A stretch of 35,582 bases of DNA from NCBI GenBank assembly GCA_947459075.1, contig CANHBJ010000008.1, positions 1 through 35,582 of the forward strand, read 5' to 3'. Each line of letters opens with the position of its first letter. The stretch's first letter is position 1. Positions 9,289 to 19,136 of the stretch are shown in pieces. This DNA is from Bacteroidota bacterium. GTDB taxonomy: Bacteria > Bacteroidota > Bacteroidia > UKL13-3. The position numbers were made by a program, and so were the translations under genes. The notes below the pieces were generated by a model, which ran no database searches, had not been told where the DNA came from, and worked only from the letters and a program-made list of their open reading frames with translations.

Positions 9289-10185
9289 TTAGCGTAAAAT
9301 GCAAGTTGATGTATTTACAAATGTGCCATCAATATATACATCAATGGTATAGTTACCAGCGGTTAATATGCGCTCATCTGTTTCAAAACTTACTTTAATA
9401 TCTTGTTTTTGTCCGTTATAGTTTACTCTATATGATGCTGTAGCTGCTACTTCTTCATTGGTTTCTACAACATTAAACTTAGCCATACTTGCACCAGCAA
9501 GTGTTTTTCCTGTAGGTTCTTTAACTACTACATAAATCATTTTATCACCAGGTTCAGCTACTTTATTATCCATGATAGTTAGGCTTACATCAATTTTGTT
9601 AGTACGTTTTGCTAAGCTGGTTTCTACAAATTTACCATTACCTTTCTTTTTAAATGAAGCAACTTTAACATACTCTGCTCTTAGTTGAGAGGCCGTTGCC
9701 ACTTTACTTTGTAAACCCGTTTTCTCTTCGTTTAATTTAGTAATAGCTGCAGCTTTCTCTTCATTTTCTTTTTTCAATTGACCGTTTTCAGTTATCAATT
9801 GATCAATTTTTTCTAAGTATTGATCTTTTAATTTACGTAGTTGTTCTAACTCTGCCTTTAATTTCTTATTCAACTTATCACCACTTTTTTCTGATGTAAG
9901 TAATTTTTTAATTTTAGCTTCTTGGGCTTCAATTTTACCATTTGCATCATCCAATAAAGAGTCAAGGTTAGCTGCAATGCCGCGATAGCTCTCTAACTCA
10001 GCACCAGTAGAAACCAATTCTTTCTCTAATTCAACTTGTACGGTAACCAATGTATCAATCTTTGAATCGCGCACAGCAACATCATCTTGGTTGTTCTTAT
10101 ATTGAAACACATTACCTATTAAAGATAATAGTAACAGTGCTATTAATAAGTACTGTGTTGATTTGTTTTGCTTTTGATTTTCCAT
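9289..10185 (-). CDS. Membrane-anchored coiled-coil protein with C-terminal beta-rich domain
   Basis: N-terminal TM (YLLIALLLLSLIGNVFQY), long K/E/L/Q heptad-like region, C-terminal NKIDVSLTIMDNKVAEPGDKMIYVVVKEPTGK... Confidence 0.7.
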   Translation of the reverse strand: MENQKQNKSTQYLLIALLLLSLIGNVFQYKNNQDDVAVRDSKIDTLVTVQVELEKELVSTGAELESYRGIAANLDSLLDDANGKIEAQEAKIKKLLTSEKSGDKLNKKLKAELEQLRKLKDQYLEKIDQLITENGQLKKENEEKAAAITKLNEEKTGLQSKVATASQLRAEYVKVASFKKKGNGKFVETSLAKRTNKIDVSLTIMDNKVAEPGDKMIYVVVKEPTGKTLAGASMAKFNVVETNEEVAATASYRVNYNGQKQDIKVSFETDERILTAGNYTIDVYIDGTFVNTSTCILR

Positions 10186-10264
10186 GGTGTTTTATATTTT
10201 ATTTTTATCAAAAATAGTTTTTAACGTGTAGTTTAAAAACTGTTTACTAAAATTGTGACCACAA

Positions 10265-11374
10265 ATGAAATATTTTTTAATAGCAGGCGAAGCTTCAGGC
10301 GACTTACACGGAGCTAATTTAATGAAAGCCATTAAGCAAAAAGATCCTCATGCAATATTTAACTATTGGGGTGGTGATTTGATGCAAAATGAGGCTTCAG
10401 GTCTATTAATGCATTACAAAAAAGTAAGTATTATGGGTTTTGTTGAAGTACTGCTAAACCTGCGTTTTATATTGGGAAACATCAATTTATGCAAACAACA
10501 AATTGATGATTTTAAACCCGATGTAGTGATACTTATTGATTACCCAGGATTTAACTTAAGGATAGCAGAATTTTGCAAACTAAAAAATATAAAAACGGCC
10601 TATTACATAGCTCCTAAAATATGGGCTTGGAAAGAAAATAGAGGAAAAAAACTTGAGAAATTTGTAGATTTATTATTACTTATTTTTCCATTCGAGGTCT
10701 CTTATTTTAAGAAATGGAGCGTAAAAACCAAATATGTAGGCAATCCATTGTTAGATGCAATAGCTATGCACAAGCCCGATGAAGATTTTAAATTAACTTA
10801 CGTAAATAATCAAAAACCAATTATTGCCTTATTACCTGGAAGCAGAAAACAAGAGATCAACCGCATTTTACCCTTAATGATGCAAGTGGTGAATCGTTTT
10901 CCAAACCATCAATTTATAATTGGCGGTGCACCTGGGCTTGAGCCTAGTTTTTACCAGCCATTTTTAAACCAACAAGTTAAAGTTGTATTTGGCAAAACCT
11001 ACGATTTAATGATGCATGCAAGCGGTGCAATTGTTTGCAGTGGTACAGCCACATTAGAAACAGCTTTGTACAACGTGCCACAAGTATGTGGTTACGTGGC
11101 TAACCCAATTTCGTACCGAATTGCACGTATGCTGGTTAAAAATATTAAATACATATCCTTGGTAAATCTCTGTTTAAATAAGGCCGCTATTGTAGAGTTA
11201 ATTCAAAACGACTTTACTATTGATAGCTTAACAGATGAATTGAAGGCCGTTTTACCAGGTGGTAACAAACACCAAAGATTAATGCATGATTACCAAACCC
11301 TACGAACCGATTTGGGGGGCGAAGGAGCAAGCGAAAAAGCTGCAGAAGCAATAATAGGGCTAAGTAAACAATAA
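10265..11374 (+). CDS. lpxB: Lipid-A-disaccharide synthase
   Basis: MKYFLIAGEASGDLHGANLMKAIK, SIMGFVEVLLN, YYIAPKIWAWKENRGKKL, VGNPLLDA, LLPGSRKQEI, CSGTATLETAL. Confidence 0.96.
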   Translation: MKYFLIAGEASGDLHGANLMKAIKQKDPHAIFNYWGGDLMQNEASGLLMHYKKVSIMGFVEVLLNLRFILGNINLCKQQIDDFKPDVVILIDYPGFNLRIAEFCKLKNIKTAYYIAPKIWAWKENRGKKLEKFVDLLLLIFPFEVSYFKKWSVKTKYVGNPLLDAIAMHKPDEDFKLTYVNNQKPIIALLPGSRKQEINRILPLMMQVVNRFPNHQFIIGGAPGLEPSFYQPFLNQQVKVVFGKTYDLMMHASGAIVCSGTATLETALYNVPQVCGYVANPISYRIARMLVKNIKYISLVNLCLNKAAIVELIQNDFTIDSLTDELKAVLPGGNKHQRLMHDYQTLRTDLGGEGASEKAAEAIIGLSKQ

Positions 11375-11403
11375 AAGCCGTTACACATTGTGCAACGGCT
11401 TTT
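11373..11403. terminator. Bidirectional intrinsic terminator
   Basis: AAAAGCCGTT...AACGGCTTTT inverted repeat. Confidence 0.85.
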
Positions 11404-11431
11404 AAATATAAGGCACTTGCGCACCAAATAG

Positions 11432-11572
11432 TTACTCTTCGATAACTACTACTTTATCTTTGTTTGGAGAAACTACTTTTACAACAAGGTTGTTAATTTT
11501 TAACATCTGTGTGCGTAATCTCGACACTGTTCTGTTCTTTTTTTCTTTTCTTTTGTATCTTGTAAATGCCAT
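11432..11572 (-). CDS. 46-aa basic small protein, ribosomal-protein-like
   Basis: MAFTRYKRKEKKNRTVSRLRTQMLKINNLVVKVVSPNKDKVVVIEE. The longer ORF-track start at 11623 runs through a promoter-like TTG-N20-TACTTTCG, so the internal ATG is preferred. Confidence 0.65.
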   Translation of the reverse strand: MAFTRYKRKEKKNRTVSRLRTQMLKINNLVVKVVSPNKDKVVVIEE

Positions 11573-11592
11573 GACAGTATTTTTTAGGTCTG

Positions 11593-11623
11593 CGAAAGTA
11601 TAAATAGTTTTGATTGTATGCAA
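11593..11623 (-). promoter_or_regulatory. Candidate Bacteroidetes-type promoter for the 46-aa gene
   Basis: Minus strand: TTG (11623..11621)-N20-TACTTTCG (11600..11593), one mismatch from TAnnTTTG. Confidence 0.5.
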
Positions 11624-11778
11624 GTTTTATCAAAAAAAAGTAGCATTTATTTCTTGTGATACCAATTATAATGCCCATTTAAGTAGGATACAATAAACCC
11701 ACACGATAATTTGTGTTATTTTATATTACCATTTAAATACCATTTATTTGCCCTCTAAAGGTAGCTTATCTCCTATTT

Positions 11779-12600
11779 ATGATTAGTATTATAACAGCCG
11801 TTCATAACCAACTGGAAATGAATCAGATATTTCTAGAAAATCTGCGCAAATACACCGTAAACCCATTTGAGTTAATCATCATAGATAATAATTCAACGGA
11901 TGGTACGCGCCAGTTTTTTGAAAATGAAGGTGCTGTAGTAATTGCCAACCATGCTAATTATAGTTATCCATATACCCAAAACCAAGGGATTAAAGTTGCA
12001 AAATATAACCTCTTTGCCTTTTTAAACAACGATATTATTGTTTGCCCGCAATGGGATCAAAAGATAATAGAAAGTATGCAAGTAAACGGCTTAGATTTAA
12101 TTACTGTTTGTGGTATTGAGCGAATTGAAACACCTGAACTTACCAAGAAGTTAGGTCGTAAATGGAAACGCATTAAAAATATTTTAAAGCAATTTGGCTT
12201 AAGTAAGTTTAACCTAAACCTAATGCACAAACTGATGTACGGTAATTGGGTAAACTTTAACCAAAAGCGCGAGGATATTTTTAAAAATAAAGTGATTGAA
12301 GGTTTTGTAGGCAACTCCGTAATTTTTAACCGAACTGCTTTAGAAAAAATTGGTCCATGGGATGAACGCATACAAGTTGCAGATTTTGATATTTATATGC
12401 GCAGTAAAAAACGAAACATAGAGTTTGGCGATATTAAACCATGCCACATTGCTCTAAATGTATTTAATCATCATTACATACGCATAACTGCCAAATCAAA
12501 ACCACCTGTATTTACTGATGCCGCAAACATGATTGCATTAGAAGAAAAATGGAGCGAGGCAGATTTAAAGTTATTACTTAAAGATAATGTTTTAACATAA
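11779..12600 (+). CDS. Family 2 glycosyltransferase
   Basis: MISIITAVHNQLEMNQIFLENLRKYTVNPFELIIIDNNSTDGT... FAFLNNDIIVCPQWD; GT-A fold. Confidence 0.85.
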   Translation: MISIITAVHNQLEMNQIFLENLRKYTVNPFELIIIDNNSTDGTRQFFENEGAVVIANHANYSYPYTQNQGIKVAKYNLFAFLNNDIIVCPQWDQKIIESMQVNGLDLITVCGIERIETPELTKKLGRKWKRIKNILKQFGLSKFNLNLMHKLMYGNWVNFNQKREDIFKNKVIEGFVGNSVIFNRTALEKIGPWDERIQVADFDIYMRSKKRNIEFGDIKPCHIALNVFNHHYIRITAKSKPPVFTDAANMIALEEKWSEADLKLLLKDNVLT

Positions 12601-12661
12601 TTAGGTATATAAAATACCTAAATACATACAAAAATTTGATACTTAAAAGCGTGTTGCGCAT

Positions 12662-13879
12662 TTAAAATTTGCTGCCATCAACAGCGGTTATTCTTCTTAC
12701 TAAAAACAGCGTAATAACAGCAGCGGCTATACTCATTAACCCAACCCAATTGTAATGCAACATTTCGCCATTGGTTTGTTTAATTACCACCAAACCTGCA
12801 ATGTAAGCAGCTAAACCAGCACTAAGTTGTTGCATGCTTGAAACAATGCTCATAAAACTTCCTCGGTTTTGGGGTTCAACAGTAGCAGTTACCATTGCTT
12901 GAGCAGGAATAAACCTACCACTACTTACTGCAAAAAATACAGATGTTGCAATTAATGTAATCCAAATATCTACACGTGGCATATTGGTAATAAACAGCAC
13001 TGGTATGATTGATATACTTACAAAAATGGTGAACACTTTTAGCTTACCAATTCTATCAGCTAGCTTACCAATTAGTGGTGATGCAATGATGGTACTCAAC
13101 CCGCCAAAAAAGTAAATTTGCTCTAATTGCCCTTCGGTAAAACCAACATTACTAACCATGTAAGGACTTAAAAAGGGAATGATACTAAAGTGGCCAAACA
13201 TCACCACCATCATTAATGTAATTGCTTTTCGTTGATTTGGACTAGATGTGATATTTTTAATGACTTGCAACACCTGAACTTGTTTGCCTGCTTGGGTATG
13301 TGTGCTTAAATTAGGCACGAATTTAAAAATGAAAAACTGAACGGGAAGGGCCAAAAAAGCAAGCAATAAAAATGGTGAATTCCAACCAAATTGGTTGGCT
13401 ATGCGCAAACCAAATGGCACGCCCAATACACTGGCTATAGAAAATGCTGCCATAACAAATCCCATTGCTTGGCCTCTGCGATTAAAAGGAATCACATCGC
13501 CAACTATAGCCAAAATTACTGCTCCTAACACACCACCAAACAACCCCGTAAAAATGCGGGCAATCATCAATAATTCGTAGGTATTTGCCAAGCCACATAA
13601 AAGTGTACCAATTAAAAAACCTGCATACAACACTTGTAAAAAACGTTTTCTATCAAACTTATCTATAAAAAAAGCGGTACAAAAACCTGAAAAACCTGCA
13701 CTAAAAGTGTAACTAGAAACCACTAAGCCAAACTGTTGCGTATTGATATTAAAAATGCGCATAAGTTGCGGTCCAAGGGGCATCATGATCATAAAATCCA
13801 TGATATTGGTAAAGTTAATGGCCGCTAAGGTTAGTAACAATAGTCTTTCTTTGGTATTCATCCTTACAAATAACGGCAA
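12662..13879 (-). CDS. MFS transporter
   Basis: 405 aa, about 12 TM; DFMIMMPLGPQLMR, DKFDRKRFL, GKLADRIGKLK. Confidence 0.88.
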   Translation of the reverse strand: MPLFVRMNTKERLLLLTLAAINFTNIMDFMIMMPLGPQLMRIFNINTQQFGLVVSSYTFSAGFSGFCTAFFIDKFDRKRFLQVLYAGFLIGTLLCGLANTYELLMIARIFTGLFGGVLGAVILAIVGDVIPFNRRGQAMGFVMAAFSIASVLGVPFGLRIANQFGWNSPFLLLAFLALPVQFFIFKFVPNLSTHTQAGKQVQVLQVIKNITSSPNQRKAITLMMVVMFGHFSIIPFLSPYMVSNVGFTEGQLEQIYFFGGLSTIIASPLIGKLADRIGKLKVFTIFVSISIIPVLFITNMPRVDIWITLIATSVFFAVSSGRFIPAQAMVTATVEPQNRGSFMSIVSSMQQLSAGLAAYIAGLVVIKQTNGEMLHYNWVGLMSIAAAVITLFLVRRITAVDGSKF

Positions 13880-13921
13880 TTAAAATGGCCATATGCACCA
13901 ATAGCATATTTATAGTAAAAT

Positions 13922-16900
13922 TTAATCTCTAATTAGCGTAATGGTTCCGTGGTAAGTTTGTTCTTCTGGTTCGGTTATTAATTTGTATTTAAACACCACA
14001 AAGTATGTTCCCTCGGGGCATTTCGAACCATCGTTTTTATCCTTTCCATCCCAATTTATACCATCATTTAAAAATCCATCTTTAAATCCTTCAAAAACCA
14101 TGGTACCCCAACGGTTGTATATAAAAAGTTCATATTTTTCCCAACCATCTATATCAATATCAAATGCATCATTGCGTCCATCGGCATTATCTGGAGTAAA
14201 CACATTTGGAATTTTTACTGAACTACGAATAGGTATAATTTTACATATAGAATCCATACAATCTTTTGCATCAAATGCCATTAGGCATACCGTATAACTC
14301 TCTTTGGTTTCGCCATAATTATGGGTTGGGTTGATGCTATTGCTTGTGTTTTGGCCTGAACTTGGTTGACCAAAATTCCAATCATACCTAACCGCTCCTT
14401 GAGATAAATTGGTAAATGGTATATTGGGGTAGTTATTAAGTTTAAACGTAAAATCGGCCAATGGACTTAACACAGTTATCTCTTTTTCTGTTCCAACCAC
14501 ACATTGATTTTTTTGCGTGATGATTGGATCTACAACTAGACTATACTTTCCAGCACTATCGTATGTATAGGTATAATCAGTATTTACAGGCCATTGCACG
14601 GGCACATTATTAATGCCCCATAACCAATTGGCTTGTATGTTATGTTGTGTGCCAAAAGCTTTGGCAATAAAAGGCACATCTATACAAACCGTATCAGGAA
14701 CTGTTAATTTAAGGGTATCAATTGGCAGCGCAGTTATTGTTCGTGGGTGAAACGCATTTGCATTATCCAAGAAAGGAAATCGAGCTGTGCAGTTTTTAGT
14801 TTCGTTGGTAGTGGCATTGGTTATGCTGTCTTCGCCTAATAAATCAATTTTAAAAGTTCCAGGTTGGGTATAGGTAAAGGTAATATCTGTATCGCTTTTG
14901 GTTGAATAAATTGCACCTGCTTGGTTGTTAAAATACCAAATAAAATTATTGAGTGCTTGCCCTGTTTGATTGCGTAGTTTAACAGTAAACGGAATACAAC
15001 CAAAAGTATCTTCTACAATAACAAAGCTTGGGGTTGGCCCAACAATGTTTAAAGAAACCAATGTGGTATCATAACAACCATCAACCGAATTGGAATATAG
15101 CTTGGCTGAATACTTACCATTTTGGTTATAAAATACCCCAGGCTGTTTAAGTATGCTTGTGCCCTTTCCTGCATCAAACTCCCAAAACCTGCCAACAATT
15201 AGAGAGGGTTTAGGTATGCTATCACCTTGCATACCGTATGATTCGTCAATAAAAGTTACTACAGTTGGTGCACAATAAAAAGTATCACTACTAAGCTTGG
15301 CCAATGCGCGTATTCCATTAACCGAAACCCTATATTTAAATCCTTGAACGGTATCAAAACATGCAACCAAACTACTGTCTTTGTATGCCATTTTAATATA
15401 ATAAACACCCACTTTAGTGTACTTGTGATTAATGGCTTCGGATCCTAAATACCAAATGTCGCTATCGCCAAAGTTCCAGTAAATACGCTCCATATTGGCA
15501 TTTCGCCTCAAAGTATCATTCCAAAAATCTATAATAGGACTATTAACATACCGTATTTTAGCATTAAATTTAGCTAAAGAATTTACACATATTTCGGGGG
15601 TAAGAATACTTAAACTTGCTACATTACCAACCACAAAAGAAATTAAATCCTCCTTAATGCAACTATCTTTTGTTAGAAACTTAAACTTTGCATTGTATGC
15701 GCCATTTTTAGCATAAACATAATTAATTGATTTAACCACAGTATCTCCAACACCATTAAAAATATAGGTATTTGGAGGTGATCCATCTCCAAACTCGTAG
15801 GTAAACGATAACAAATCTTTACGAATAGAATCTACTGTATAAAATGTAACCTGATGTGGTGCACAAATATCAGTGTCAAACTCTTTTTTCATTAAAACAG
15901 ATTGATAGACTTTGTTTACAGGGTAACTGTAGTAGCCAGTATCATAACACTCCCCATTTTTAACAATTATCCCTAAAACAGCAATAGTATCTTTACTGCA
16001 TATGTCTGTTAATTGAATATCTTGCCTGCTTAATCCAAGTGGATATTCAGCAATTTTATTCCATAATGCAAATGGACATGAAGTATCTTTCATTAGCCAC
16101 ACACTTTGTGGGCCGCATAATGGTTCTATTCGGGGAAAATTTACTTCGTATTTATCTAAAGTACATTTGTTAAACAATATATCTACTCTTGGCCTTGGTG
16201 GCAAAACGGTAGAATCCCAGCCTGCCTTTGGCAAAGCCAACCTTAAATATTTATAAATGGTATCAACGCAACCAATTACAGAGTCTCTTACAATAAGACT
16301 TACTTTATAACAACTTTGATTGGGAAACAGGTAATGGTGTTTAACCATAACTGAATCAGTACTATAACGACAATTTTGGTTTACGTTTATACCGAGTTTA
16401 GTGTTTGTTGTACAAGATGGTGCAAACCCATCATCAAAATCCCATAAATAAGTGAGGTTACTGTTGGCGTAATAACAATTTCCATCCTTAAATGCTAGTC
16501 TTACTGTATCTGCCGAATTACATTGAATATTCCTTTGAGCTTCATTGGTTGTATCTTCTATAATGGCTCTTGGGCCATATACAGTTACTGTGGTATCAGC
16601 TAAAAACGAGCAACTATAATAATTAAATCTAAGTATAATGTTGTAAACACCACATGATTGTAACTTAATGTAGTTGATTTCTTTGCCCGAACTATCAATT
16701 TGATAAATGTCATCAGGTTTAATAATTGACCAAGAAAACGCCAACCTATCCTCTACTTTAGTTTTGTTCTCGAAGGCAAACTCGTTTGAATTATAACACT
16801 GTTTGTTTTTTGGTTTTATGTGAATGATTGAGTCAGGAATAAAAGTGCGCACAATATTTATTTTATCGGTAGTATCCTTACAACCATTTTTATCATTTAT

Positions 16901-17755
16901 AATTAATTGAGGATAAAAAATAGTGTCGCCATAGTAGGTGTAAAAGAAATTTTTATAGGCAGTATCATTGAATCGGGTTTGAATTTGACCATCCCCAAAA
17001 ATCCAAGTGGATTGTAAACCAATTGTATCTACAAGACTCGAATTCCTGAACCCCACAACAGTTTGTCCGCATCGCATATCTTGTACAAATGTCATATCAG
17101 CAATAATCTTGGGGTATACAACAACCGTATCTACCAATTGAGCAACACAACCATTGGTATCTTCTACTTCAAGTACAACCAAGTAATTATTTCCATTAGC
17201 ATCGGTATAACTGTGCGAAAGTTGATTATTAAAAGGTGCATTGTTGGTTACAAATGCCCCATCACCATAAATCATGGTTCGTCTTTTTATGGGTGCATTA
17301 CTAGCTCCAGAAACAGACAAGTCGTTAAATACAAACCAGTTTTGGTTAAAGCACTGGGTATCATTTGGGGTGATGGCATAGTTTGCTATAGGTTTGGTAA
17401 AAACCCTTATTATTATAGGTGGAGCATCACAAAATGTACCACCAAATTTATAAACCCTTAAATTAACGGTATAGTTTCCTGCTTGGGGATATTGGTATGT
17501 AGGTATTGATTGATTGCTGGTACTGTTATCGCCAAAACTCCATAAATAAGCCGAATCTGATGCTGATAAAGGTGAACGACTAAACGTAATGGTTGAGCCT
17601 ACACAAATTTTTTGGGCATTAGGTATAATGTTACATGGTTGTGCTTTTAAAGCCCAATCACTTGTTAAAAAAAACAATAACGCTAAACCAAAGTATTTCA
17701 CTGAGCGGAATTTACGTAATACAATTCTAAATAAATTATTAATAACTGCACCCAT
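13922..17755 (-). CDS. Large PKD-domain cell-surface protein with type-B T9SS C-terminal domain
   Basis: Signal peptide ending LKAQ; many PKD-like motifs (YLWSFGDNSTSNQSIPTYQYPQAGNYTVNLRV; YDWNFGQPSSGQ...PTHNYG); C-terminus IPNVFTPDNADGRNDAFDI...LFIYNRWGTMVFE...WDGKDKNDGSKCPEGTYFVVFKY. Confidence 0.92.
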   Translation of the reverse strand: MGAVINNLFRIVLRKFRSVKYFGLALLFFLTSDWALKAQPCNIIPNAQKICVGSTITFSRSPLSASDSAYLWSFGDNSTSNQSIPTYQYPQAGNYTVNLRVYKFGGTFCDAPPIIIRVFTKPIANYAITPNDTQCFNQNWFVFNDLSVSGASNAPIKRRTMIYGDGAFVTNNAPFNNQLSHSYTDANGNNYLVVLEVEDTNGCVAQLVDTVVVYPKIIADMTFVQDMRCGQTVVGFRNSSLVDTIGLQSTWIFGDGQIQTRFNDTAYKNFFYTYYGDTIFYPQLIINDKNGCKDTTDKINIVRTFIPDSIIHIKPKNKQCYNSNEFAFENKTKVEDRLAFSWSIIKPDDIYQIDSSGKEINYIKLQSCGVYNIILRFNYYSCSFLADTTVTVYGPRAIIEDTTNEAQRNIQCNSADTVRLAFKDGNCYYANSNLTYLWDFDDGFAPSCTTNTKLGINVNQNCRYSTDSVMVKHHYLFPNQSCYKVSLIVRDSVIGCVDTIYKYLRLALPKAGWDSTVLPPRPRVDILFNKCTLDKYEVNFPRIEPLCGPQSVWLMKDTSCPFALWNKIAEYPLGLSRQDIQLTDICSKDTIAVLGIIVKNGECYDTGYYSYPVNKVYQSVLMKKEFDTDICAPHQVTFYTVDSIRKDLLSFTYEFGDGSPPNTYIFNGVGDTVVKSINYVYAKNGAYNAKFKFLTKDSCIKEDLISFVVGNVASLSILTPEICVNSLAKFNAKIRYVNSPIIDFWNDTLRRNANMERIYWNFGDSDIWYLGSEAINHKYTKVGVYYIKMAYKDSSLVACFDTVQGFKYRVSVNGIRALAKLSSDTFYCAPTVVTFIDESYGMQGDSIPKPSLIVGRFWEFDAGKGTSILKQPGVFYNQNGKYSAKLYSNSVDGCYDTTLVSLNIVGPTPSFVIVEDTFGCIPFTVKLRNQTGQALNNFIWYFNNQAGAIYSTKSDTDITFTYTQPGTFKIDLLGEDSITNATTNETKNCTARFPFLDNANAFHPRTITALPIDTLKLTVPDTVCIDVPFIAKAFGTQHNIQANWLWGINNVPVQWPVNTDYTYTYDSAGKYSLVVDPIITQKNQCVVGTEKEITVLSPLADFTFKLNNYPNIPFTNLSQGAVRYDWNFGQPSSGQNTSNSINPTHNYGETKESYTVCLMAFDAKDCMDSICKIIPIRSSVKIPNVFTPDNADGRNDAFDIDIDGWEKYELFIYNRWGTMVFEGFKDGFLNDGINWDGKDKNDGSKCPEGTYFVVFKYKLITEPEEQTYHGTITLIRD

Positions 17756-17777
17756 TCTTATTTAAGCTTAGTATCTA

Positions 17778-17785
17778 TATCTTTG
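17778..17785 (+). promoter_or_regulatory. Bacteroidetes -7 element (TATCTTTG) abutting mtaB
   Basis: TATCTTTG followed by CGGTA and then ATG at 17791; no convincing -33 TTTG at the standard distance. Confidence 0.55.
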
Positions 17786-17790
17786 CGGTA

Positions 17791-19098
17791 ATGAGCAAAT
17801 CAGTAGCATTTTATACATTAGGCTGTAAATTAAACTTTTCAGAGACCTCAACCATTGGTAGGCAATTAACCAACGAGGGATTTAAAAAGGTGCAATTTGA
17901 AGCAGGTGCAGACGTTTATGTTATAAACACCTGCTCTGTAACCGATAACGCAGATAAAAAATGTAAAAAAATAGTAAACGAAGCTTTACGTCATAACCCC
18001 AATGCATTTGTTGCTATTATTGGATGTTACGCTCAATTAAAACCAAAAGAAATTGCCCGAATACCTGGAGTTGATTTGGTATTGGGTGCAGCAGAAAAAT
18101 TTAATATCAACGAGTACTTAACTAATACAACCAAAAAAGAAGTTGCCGAAATTAAAGATGGTAAAATTAAAGAGGTGTTGGATTACCATAGCTCCTACTC
18201 TATTGGCGACCGTACACGTACCTTTTTAAAAGTACAAGATGGTTGCGATTATTTTTGCTCATTTTGTACCATTCCATTGGCACGCGGTGCAAGCAGAAGT
18301 GATACCATAGCAAATGTGGTTAAACAAGCCGAAGAAATTGTGGCAAGCGGAATAAAAGAAATTGTACTTACGGGAGTGAATACAGGAGATTTTGGTGCTA
18401 ATACAGGAGAGAATTTTTATCAATTATTAAAAGCTTTAGAAAAAGTAGAAGGATTAAAACGATTACGTGTATCATCAATAGAGCCCAACTTACTTACAGA
18501 CGAAATTATTGAGTTAGCTGCGCAATCAAATGTAATTGTTCCGCATTTTCACATACCCTTACAAAGTGGTAGCGATGAAATATTAAAGAGCATGCGTAGA
18601 AAATACCTCACCGATTTATATACCAGCAGGGTACAAAAAATAAAATCGTTGATGCCGCATTGTTGTATTGGGGTTGATGTAATAGTGGGCTACCCGGGCG
18701 AAACAGAGGAACATTTTTTAGAAACTTACAATTACTTAAACCAACTTGATATTTCTTATTTACATGTATTTACTTATAGCGAACGTGTAAATACCACAGC
18801 CAATAAATTACCTGGCAAAGTATACCCGCACGTACGTGCCGATAGAAGTAAAATGCTACATATTTTAAGTGATAAAAAACGTAGGCATTTTTATGAGCAA
18901 CATATTGGTAAAACCTACCCTGTACTTTGGGAAGCAGAAAACGATGCCAATGTAATGTATGGTTTTACAAGCAACTACATTAAGGTAAAAACTACATACG
19001 ACCCAGTGTTTGTAAACGAAATTATGAACGTTGAAATTACGGGTATTGATACTGATATGGTAGCTACTTGTAAAGTTGAGTTTGGGGTGATGGTATAA
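17791..19098 (+). CDS. mtaB: tRNA (N6-L-threonylcarbamoyladenosine)-methylthiotransferase (MtaB family)
   Basis: VAFYTLGCKLNFSETS, INTCSVTDNADKKC, radical SAM DGCDYFCSFCTIPLARGASRS. Confidence 0.92.
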   Translation: MSKSVAFYTLGCKLNFSETSTIGRQLTNEGFKKVQFEAGADVYVINTCSVTDNADKKCKKIVNEALRHNPNAFVAIIGCYAQLKPKEIARIPGVDLVLGAAEKFNINEYLTNTTKKEVAEIKDGKIKEVLDYHSSYSIGDRTRTFLKVQDGCDYFCSFCTIPLARGASRSDTIANVVKQAEEIVASGIKEIVLTGVNTGDFGANTGENFYQLLKALEKVEGLKRLRVSSIEPNLLTDEIIELAAQSNVIVPHFHIPLQSGSDEILKSMRRKYLTDLYTSRVQKIKSLMPHCCIGVDVIVGYPGETEEHFLETYNYLNQLDISYLHVFTYSERVNTTANKLPGKVYPHVRADRSKMLHILSDKKRRHFYEQHIGKTYPVLWEAENDANVMYGFTSNYIKVKTTYDPVFVNEIMNVEITGIDTDMVATCKVEFGVMV

Positions 19099-19136
19099 AA
19101 TGTAATTATAAAAAACCGCTTTATTTATCCTTTTAC

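Noticed and set aside
11493-11678. 61-aa minus ORF (MGIIIGITRNKCYFF...)
   Set aside because: Out of frame with the basic 46-aa protein and spans its putative promoter.
17063-17461. 132-aa plus-strand ORF antisense to the PKD protein
   Set aside because: Low-complexity Ile/Tyr/Gly composition; overlaps the coherent PKD reading frame with no start context.
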